Origin: an uncultured bacterium
GTDB taxonomy: Bacteria; Verrucomicrobiota; Kiritimatiellia; RFP12; UBA1067
Length of the DNA: 37,874 nucleotides
Direction of reading: 5' to 3'
Assembly (NCBI GenBank): GCA_902772905.1
Contig: CACYCL010000146.1
Span: 1-37,874, forward strand
A program made the position numbers and the translations under genes. Positions 32,679-37,874 of this stretch are shown here, in pieces. Within the stretch, counting starts at the first letter, position 1. Every line of letters begins with the position of its first letter. The notes under the pieces are model-generated. The model was not told where the DNA came from. It searched no databases and worked only from the letters and a program-made list of their open reading frames with translations.

Positions 32679-35552
32679 CTATTCAAATATCAGCAGCAAG
32701 CCTGAATGCGCCAGATTGACGGTTTTGCCGCCGTCGCCGAGGACAACGCTGCGTCTGTTGAAGTCGCAGCCGGCCTTGCGCTTTGGCACGCCGGCTATAG
32801 AAGCATCGGAAACGGCGCAGCGATAAGAATAAACCGTCCGTTCAAGCGACTCGCCGTCAACAAGCACCATGCGAGAAGTGTCCGCGAAGACGAGCGGACA
32901 TGCTGACGCAAGGAACCTACCGGCAAGCAAGTCTGCCGCGCGCACCGTCATGTCGCCTTCAACAGTTGCCGAGGTAAACCCTGTGCCTATCGCGCCGCAC
33001 CCCGTCCAGTCGCCAACGGCGAGGGCGAAGTCCGCCGCTCCTCCGTCGCCTCCGGCCACGGAGGACGTGGAATCGCATTCGATGCCGCTGAAGAGCCCCA
33101 TTACATCCTGCGACTGCGGCCTGAACTTCGCCCCGTTCTTCAGCACGAGCTTGACCTTGACGTTTCCATTGTACGGTACGACTGTCGCCGAGCGTTGTCC
33201 AAGCACTGTGCCGTCGACTTCGAGCGTTCCCGCACTGGAGAAGATGAACTGGTCCTCAAACGAAAAGCCCTTGCCGTCGCCAATCGACTTCAGCGTCAGG
33301 GTATGGCCGTCAAGACTCAGGCTGGCCGGATGAGTCATGTCCGATTCATGATGCATGAAGCAGCGCGAGTAGTCGGCGGCGTACGACGTGGCGAACGTTG
33401 CATCGCCCGAAAGCACGAACTGACCATACGTGCATTTGCCTACCCCTGTCATCACCACGGCTCCGCCCATGCCGGGCGCGCCCGTTCCCTCTACGTAGAC
33501 CCTCCTGTTGTTCAGCGTGCTGGATGTCGTCGCAGACGTCAAGAGAAGTGTGCCGCCATCCTTCACACGCACCTGGTCCTTTGTGCCCCAGTCATGATAC
33601 CCGAACCTGTCGCCATCAGTGGAATAGACACCTTGCTCTATCGTGATGCCAAGCACAGGGCTGGACGCCGCCGATGCGGTGAAACCTGTTCCGAGAAGCG
33701 TTCCTGGACCCGTCTTGACGAGTCGCGCCTTCGACGGCCATTCCGCGTACACCGTGCGCGCAAACGCCTGTTCCACCGTCAGCGATTCGCCCGCGTCGAC
33801 TCGCAGCCGCACCTCGCCCGACAATGGCTCCGAACCGTCCGTTTTCGTCCCTCCGTATATGAGCGCGGGAGATGCGTACTTCGCGCCATCGAGTATGTTG
33901 TTGTCCCTCACGAACGTGCCGACGCCGCCCGTCACTGCCACTGGATACGTGCCATTCTCGCCGTCGACCGCTCCGCCGACAGCCGTGAAGTCGTTGTTCG
34001 TCACTGTGAGAGACGACGTTCCTGATGCCGAAACCGCTGGTCCTTCCACACCTCCGATGAGAAGCCCGCTGACCGTCACGCCAGATCCCGTCACAGTCAC
34101 CACCGAGGAACCCGTGAACCCATCGCCTGCGCGAAGCGCACTTTGCCGCTCGTCGCCGAGCAGCGCAGCACCGTTCTTTGCGACGGCAAGCGGCTCGGCG
34201 AAATAGTAGTCGCCTGCGGGGAAGAACAGAACCGGGCTCTCGCCTTCGTGCGCGGCAAGAGCGGCGTTGAAGCGAGCCGCGTTGCCTGCCGCATTCTCCG
34301 CGCCCCTCAATACGCCCCACTCGGCAAACACGTCGATTGCGCCATCAGGCTTCGACGACGTGTACACAAGGTAGAGCGACATTCCGTCCTCGCCCGCCTC
34401 CACGGACCAGTTGCGGTTGTCCACGGTTCTAGATATCGCAGGCAAGCCACTGATCCCCGTTTCGGACGTGGCGACGAGGACGCGTCCGTCATTGCCCGGC
34501 TGCATGTTCGCGACATCCCCTTCTATCTCAAGCCTTGCGTTCTCTCCAAACACAAGCAAACCGTCTACGGTCAGAATGTTCCCAGCGTTGAGATCCGAAA
34601 CTCGCACGGTGATTTCGCTTGCCACTGTGAGCGACAGCACCGACGAAACGGCCGGTGCGCCAGATATCGCGTCGAGCGACATGTCGAACGGCGCCGAAGA
34701 ATTCTCTCCCGCCGACACCGTAGTGCCCGCCTCCGCGTCGACCTTGTCGAAGAACGAAACCGTCGCCTGCTGCCGAGGCCGGAAAGTGGCGCCGTCCCTG
34801 AGCACGAGCGTAACGTAGCCGTCGTTAGCCGCCGCCGTGTAGTTCACAACATTCTTGTCACCCTGTCCGAGGTATGTTCCGTCGACTATGAACCTTCCGC
34901 TTCCGTTCACCCGGAAACCTTCGGCTATGCGATACCCGTATCTCGACCCCTTGCCTTTCGCTTTGAGCGTAAGGTCGTTGCCATTGAGCGTTATGGTGGT
35001 TGCATTGCCCGAAAATGTTCCCTTTTGGAAAATCAGCGCATAGTCACCGGCAAGCTCCGTCATGAACGTAGTGTTGGCTTTTATGTAGAACTGCCCGAAG
35101 TTGTTCTGTCCGTAGCCGGTGCAGACGAGCGCTCCTCCCTGGCCTTCCGCACCATCGCCGTACAGCAATATGCATCTGTTTCTTATGTGGTCAGCTTTGA
35201 GAGATGCCAGCTTTAGCGTCGCGCCGTCTTCGACAGTCACGGCATCGCCGTAGAAACCCTGATAGCCAAAGTCTGCGTCAGCGTTCGCGCAGTATACGCC
35301 ATCGCGCACAACGAGTCTTTGGAAACCATAATCTGCGGAATTGAGGTCGTTAGTGCCGATCAAAGTGCCAAGACCTGTCTTCACGAGGCGATTCTTGGCC
35401 AGATCGCCCTTGGTCAACCCATTCGCTTCAAGCGCCTCGTAGAAGCCCCAAGTCGTGCCCTTGGGCACATTGACCTCTACGTCCGCCGCGAGCGCCGGAA
35501 TTGCCGCCGATGCAAGCATCGCGGCAAGAGTATGCATTGTCGAGCATTTCAT
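32679..35552 (-). CDS. Large secreted beta-helix protein with internal duplication
   Basis: This 957-residue protein has a signal peptide (residues 1-22, ending ALAA). Two homologous blocks of about 230 residues flank a middle part. Block 1 starts near residue 54 (LVKTGLGTLIGT) and block 2 near residue 630 (LVKTGPGTLLGTG); each holds a GDGAEGQGGALV/GTGAPGMGGAVV motif and a FRP(R/Q)(Q/S)Q motif. The middle (about 405-560) resembles the start of a pectate-lyase-like right-handed helix (VFAEWGVLRGAENAAGNAARFNAAL and VLFFPAGDYYF). Repeats of the GTL(L/I)GT kind are common in autotransporter-type passengers, but no barrel domain follows; it ends SGLLLIFE. No catalytic residue can be assigned. AGGAGG lies 7 nt before ATG 35552, which overlaps the DUF4838 stop (ATGA). 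Possible roles are glycan binding or lyase activity. Confidence 0.85.
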   Translation of the reverse strand: MKCSTMHTLAAMLASAAIPALAADVEVNVPKGTTWGFYEALEANGLTKGDLAKNRLVKTGLGTLIGTNDLNSADYGFQRLVVRDGVYCANADADFGYQGFYGDAVTVEDGATLKLASLKADHIRNRCILLYGDGAEGQGGALVCTGYGQNNFGQFYIKANTTFMTELAGDYALIFQKGTFSGNATTITLNGNDLTLKAKGKGSRYGYRIAEGFRVNGSGRFIVDGTYLGQGDKNVVNYTAAANDGYVTLVLRDGATFRPRQQATVSFFDKVDAEAGTTVSAGENSSAPFDMSLDAISGAPAVSSVLSLTVASEITVRVSDLNAGNILTVDGLLVFGENARLEIEGDVANMQPGNDGRVLVATSETGISGLPAISRTVDNRNWSVEAGEDGMSLYLVYTSSKPDGAIDVFAEWGVLRGAENAAGNAARFNAALAAHEGESPVLFFPAGDYYFAEPLAVAKNGAALLGDERQSALRAGDGFTGSSVVTVTGSGVTVSGLLIGGVEGPAVSASGTSSLTVTNNDFTAVGGAVDGENGTYPVAVTGGVGTFVRDNNILDGAKYASPALIYGGTKTDGSEPLSGEVRLRVDAGESLTVEQAFARTVYAEWPSKARLVKTGPGTLLGTGFTASAASSPVLGITIEQGVYSTDGDRFGYHDWGTKDQVRVKDGGTLLLTSATTSSTLNNRRVYVEGTGAPGMGGAVVMTGVGKCTYGQFVLSGDATFATSYAADYSRCFMHHESDMTHPASLSLDGHTLTLKSIGDGKGFSFEDQFIFSSAGTLEVDGTVLGQRSATVVPYNGNVKVKLVLKNGAKFRPQSQDVMGLFSGIECDSTSSVAGGDGGAADFALAVGDWTGCGAIGTGFTSATVEGDMTVRAADLLAGRFLASACPLVFADTSRMVLVDGESLERTVYSYRCAVSDASIAGVPKRKAGCDFNRRSVVLGDGGKTVNLAHSGLLLIFE

Positions 35553-37540
35553 TGTGCTGCCTCCTTCGTTTTCAGGTGTTTTCCAAGCTTCTCTTTCACA
35601 TTGCCAGGCCCGTATCTGAAAAGTCCCGGGAAATTCGGCGGCAGCGCACCGCCGCCGTTGACGAGCCGTGTGCGCGGCATGTCCCTCATGTAGTGCCAGG
35701 CAAAGCCATCGTTGTGCATCATCCTGCCATTGCCGTCGTACCATCCATCAAGAAGTTTTTCACGCGCGTCGTAGACGCGCTCGGCAACGGCAAGTATCTC
35801 TGGCGCGCCGCCAGATACCGCGCAGGCATCGTTCACGAAGAAGCTCTGCGTGCGCAGCCTGAGGAAATCGTAGCTGCGGCGCACGAGCTTCAGGCGCGCG
35901 CGGACCTTGGGATCGGCGTCACGCGAGGATTCCGCTGCACCAAGCAGCGCGGACATCCGCGTCACTACAGGATACGGACGGAACATGAGTTCGAACATCT
36001 CCTCTGTATGATGCGGACGCTTCTTCACTTCGTCTATGACCGAGTGTCCGCCTGTCGTGTCCATGCCCGCATACATGGTATGGAAAAAAGCCTTCATCGG
36101 CTCTGCGGCCTTGCCATACGCCGCGTCGCAGAACTCGTCCACGAGCGCGTCCGGGTCGGCGTCGGGATTTTCGAGAAGCTTCGAGAACACATAGCATATC
36201 GGTGCATCAAGCCCTATGTCCTCGGCCCAGCCGCACTTGAAAATGCATTTCACGCTGTTGTCCCTGAGGATTCTTAGGCATTCGGCTATGTACTTCGGCG
36301 AACGTGTTGGCGCGGTGCCTATGGAATGGTACATCCCGAAGAAATACACGTATGCGATTTTCGGCACGTCGCGAAAACGAGCCCATGCATCAAACTTCTC
36401 GCGGAAATCCTTCCAGATGCAAAGCTCGATCGCCACGTTGTCGGGGAACCTTTCGAACGACTTGGGAGGATTCTCGGTGAAATCGTATGAAAGAAGCACC
36501 ATCGTAGCGCCAGGAAGCCGCGCCTTCGCCGCCTCCGCCACCTTCAGGTAAAACAGCCACTGGCGCTCTTCCGGCGATTCGTGCATCGTGCGGCAAGCAT
36601 CGCATTCGCACGCCACCTGGCCATCTGTAGGACCAACCTGTATCCACCTGTACCCAAGGTCGTACTGACGCTTCATCTCCGCCATGAACAGCTCGAACAC
36701 TTCGGGATTCGACACGCAGTGGTGCCCGCCAGAAGCCGGGCCGTAGTCAGGGCGCCTTACACCGTCCTTCATTATGAAGTACTCCGGATGCGTCTTCTCG
36801 TACTTCAAGCGCGGCACCGCTTCAGGGAACGGATGCCCGCCCCACGTCTTGCTGTAAGGGATGTCGAGATGCCCGAGCGCGACGGTTGAATGCAGTTCGC
36901 CGTAGCATGCAGCGTTGGAATACGGAATCTGCGCCTGCCCCGTGAAGTCCATGTCCGACGGAACCCGCACCAGGTCAGTCTTGTAAACGTTGAGGCCGTT
37001 TTCGCCAGGCATGAGAAACTTCACCACGTGCGCGGCCTCAAGGAATTCCAGCGCGGCCTTTAGCGTGCCGTGCCAACGCCTGTAAGACTGGTCCCTGACA
37101 CTTTCGTTCACGCCGAATCCATGGCAAAGGTATTCGTGGTCGTGGTGCTGCAGGGGGCCTCTCACGTTGGCTGATTCGTCGTTGCCCGCAAGAATCACAT
37201 CGCGACCTACAACCTTTCGGCAATGGATGCAATCGACGAATTTGCCGTAGGGAACATTCGCCGCAACGCCCTTCTTCGTTCGCCCAAGGTATATTGCCGG
37301 CGCCGAGCCCACGGAGCCTTCGGACACTATCGGCAGCTCGACGCCTGAAGCGCGGCGGATGTAGAGTTGCAGGGCTTCAGCCGCCTCGGCGACCTTCTTC
37401 GCCTCCATGGTTTCGTCTGGAACGGCAATCGCATATTCGCTCTTTCCGCCGGAAACGATATCTATCGCATCGGCGCGAACAGCACCGCAAACCGCCGCCA
37501 GCACGGCGGCGGCAAAGGTCGATCTATAGGGCAGGCACAT
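35549..37540 (-). CDS. Secreted DUF4838 domain protein
   Basis: This 663-residue protein has a signal peptide (about 1-23). A GH20/GH67-type accessory beta-alpha domain follows (IAVPDETMEAKKVAEAAEAL to about residue 100), then a TIM-barrel-like DUF4838 region with GYRWIQVGPTDGQVACECDAC and helical C-terminal parts. DUF4838 proteins are common in glycan loci of PVC and Bacteroidetes bacteria and resemble alpha-glucuronidases in layout; a glycosidase role is possible but unproven. ATG 37540 is preferred over GTG 37543, because AAGGA lies 8 nt before it. It is the first gene of a four-gene unit read from the promoter near 37591. Confidence 0.88.
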   Translation of the reverse strand: MCLPYRSTFAAAVLAAVCGAVRADAIDIVSGGKSEYAIAVPDETMEAKKVAEAAEALQLYIRRASGVELPIVSEGSVGSAPAIYLGRTKKGVAANVPYGKFVDCIHCRKVVGRDVILAGNDESANVRGPLQHHDHEYLCHGFGVNESVRDQSYRRWHGTLKAALEFLEAAHVVKFLMPGENGLNVYKTDLVRVPSDMDFTGQAQIPYSNAACYGELHSTVALGHLDIPYSKTWGGHPFPEAVPRLKYEKTHPEYFIMKDGVRRPDYGPASGGHHCVSNPEVFELFMAEMKRQYDLGYRWIQVGPTDGQVACECDACRTMHESPEERQWLFYLKVAEAAKARLPGATMVLLSYDFTENPPKSFERFPDNVAIELCIWKDFREKFDAWARFRDVPKIAYVYFFGMYHSIGTAPTRSPKYIAECLRILRDNSVKCIFKCGWAEDIGLDAPICYVFSKLLENPDADPDALVDEFCDAAYGKAAEPMKAFFHTMYAGMDTTGGHSVIDEVKKRPHHTEEMFELMFRPYPVVTRMSALLGAAESSRDADPKVRARLKLVRRSYDFLRLRTQSFFVNDACAVSGGAPEILAVAERVYDAREKLLDGWYDGNGRMMHNDGFAWHYMRDMPRTRLVNGGGALPPNFPGLFRYGPGNVKEKLGKHLKTKEAAQ

Positions 37541-37590
37541 CACAGCATTCCTTTCCGGTTTCTGGATCTTCCATGACCCAGGTGCGTTGT

Positions 37591-37619
37591 ATTATACACA
37601 ATATACTCAGAGAATGCAA
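37591..37619 (-). promoter_or_regulatory. Promoter of the DUF4838-led operon
   Basis: Reading leftward, TTGCAT (37619-37614), a 17-bp spacer and a perfect TATAAT (37596-37591) lie about 50 bp before ATG 37540. Unlike the other promoters here this gives a normal leader with a ribosome site. No copy of the 34-bp element was found in 37541-37766. The rest of that gap shows only a weak inverted repeat (37714-37737). Confidence 0.65.
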
Positions 37620-37766
37620 CCAGGCGACCAAAGTTGCCCAGAAAGTCTGTTCAAAGACCAAGCCCTTCTTCTACCCTTCTACTCTACGGCAGATCGGAGC
37701 ATCACGTGGCGGAGCCGACAATGTAATCGTCGTCGGCGGCGGCGCACGGTTCGGCTATGCGTGCAT

Positions 37767-37874
37767 TCATCGTCCAACATTTCCTTTCAAGCCGTCCAGA
37801 AGCACCTTCTTGCGCGGCGTGTCGCCCGTGCGGCGCAGCGTCTCGCGCGAACCGCCGGCATACTCGACGTTCCA
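37767..37874 (-). CDS. 3' end of a gene entering from the right, unknown function
   Basis: A minus-strand frame is open from the window edge to TGA at 37767-37769, giving 35 residues that begin WNVEYAGGSRETLRRTGD and end LLDGLKGNVGR. Codon use resembles its neighbours and the orientation matches the DUF4838 operon. The fragment is too short to assign a family. The 171-bp gap to the next -10 box, with a promoter, suggests it belongs to a separate unit. Confidence 0.45.
   Translation of the reverse strand, partial: WNVEYAGGSRETLRRTGDTPRKKVLLDGLKGNVGR

Noticed and set aside
37714-37737. Inverted repeat GCCGAC/GTCGGC as a terminator
   Set aside because: Short stem, 12-nt loop and no T-run on either side, so intrinsic termination is not supported.
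1-37874. CRISPR arrays, tRNA/rRNA genes and insertion sequences
   Set aside because: No regularly spaced repeats, cloverleaf-like genes, rRNA segments or transposase frames were recognised.

Overview
The window looks like a chromosomal piece of a GC-rich bacterium of the PVC superphylum, most likely a gut-type Kiritimatiellota or a relative. This is inferred from the gene mix: secreted FGE-sulfatase-fold proteins, a DUF4838 protein, many signal-peptide glycosidases, a XylR-like AraC regulator, and no SusC/SusD pair. No rRNA or tRNA gene, CRISPR array or insertion sequence was seen.

Layout. (1) Bases 1-2686, minus strand: the C-terminal part of a very large 'polyvalent' effector-like protein (zincin HEYGH motif, MuF-C-like domain, ADP-ribosyltransferase-like end). 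It runs off the window, and its 5' side is repeat-rich with no clear start. (2) 2965-6729, plus: HrpA RNA helicase. (3) 8939-6717, minus: a three-gene unit (glycerophosphodiester phosphodiesterase lipoprotein, hemolysin III/PAQR membrane protein, small membrane-anchored protein) behind a strong leaderless promoter. (4) 24978-9034, minus: eleven tightly packed or overlapping genes, about 16 kb, apparently one operon. In transcription order they are DUF4861, GH105, a small secreted protein, three FGE-fold proteins, an oligogalacturonate-lyase-like propeller, a CE7 esterase, an SGNH/sialate-type esterase, GH92 and GH2. (5) 28114-25103, minus: GatC-like EIIC permease, KduI, KduD. (6) 28214-29389, plus: a XylR-type AraC regulator divergent from (5). 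(7) 37540-29394, minus: DUF4838 protein, duplicated beta-helix protein, small secreted protein, GH106 rhamnosidase. (8) The last 108 bases hold the 3' end of another minus-strand gene.

Taken together, regions 4-7 form a pectin/rhamnogalacturonan utilisation locus. Exported enzymes would deacetylate and trim the glycan. GH106 would remove rhamnose, and the PL22-like protein and GH105 would release unsaturated uronic acid, which opens to 5-dehydro-4-deoxy-glucuronate. KduI and KduD then convert this to 2-keto-3-deoxygluconate.

Two features are out of the ordinary. KduI carries a signal peptide, so isomerisation may occur outside the cytoplasm, and the only small-molecule transporter is a PTS-type EIIC without EIIA or EIIB. 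In addition, a 34-bp element, identical at 28 of 34 positions, lies exactly 5 bp upstream of the -35 box of both the 16-kb operon and the EIIC-kduI-kduD operon. The second copy also overlaps the promoter of the AraC gene. This points to a dedicated regulon in which the AraC protein activates both operons and perhaps represses itself.
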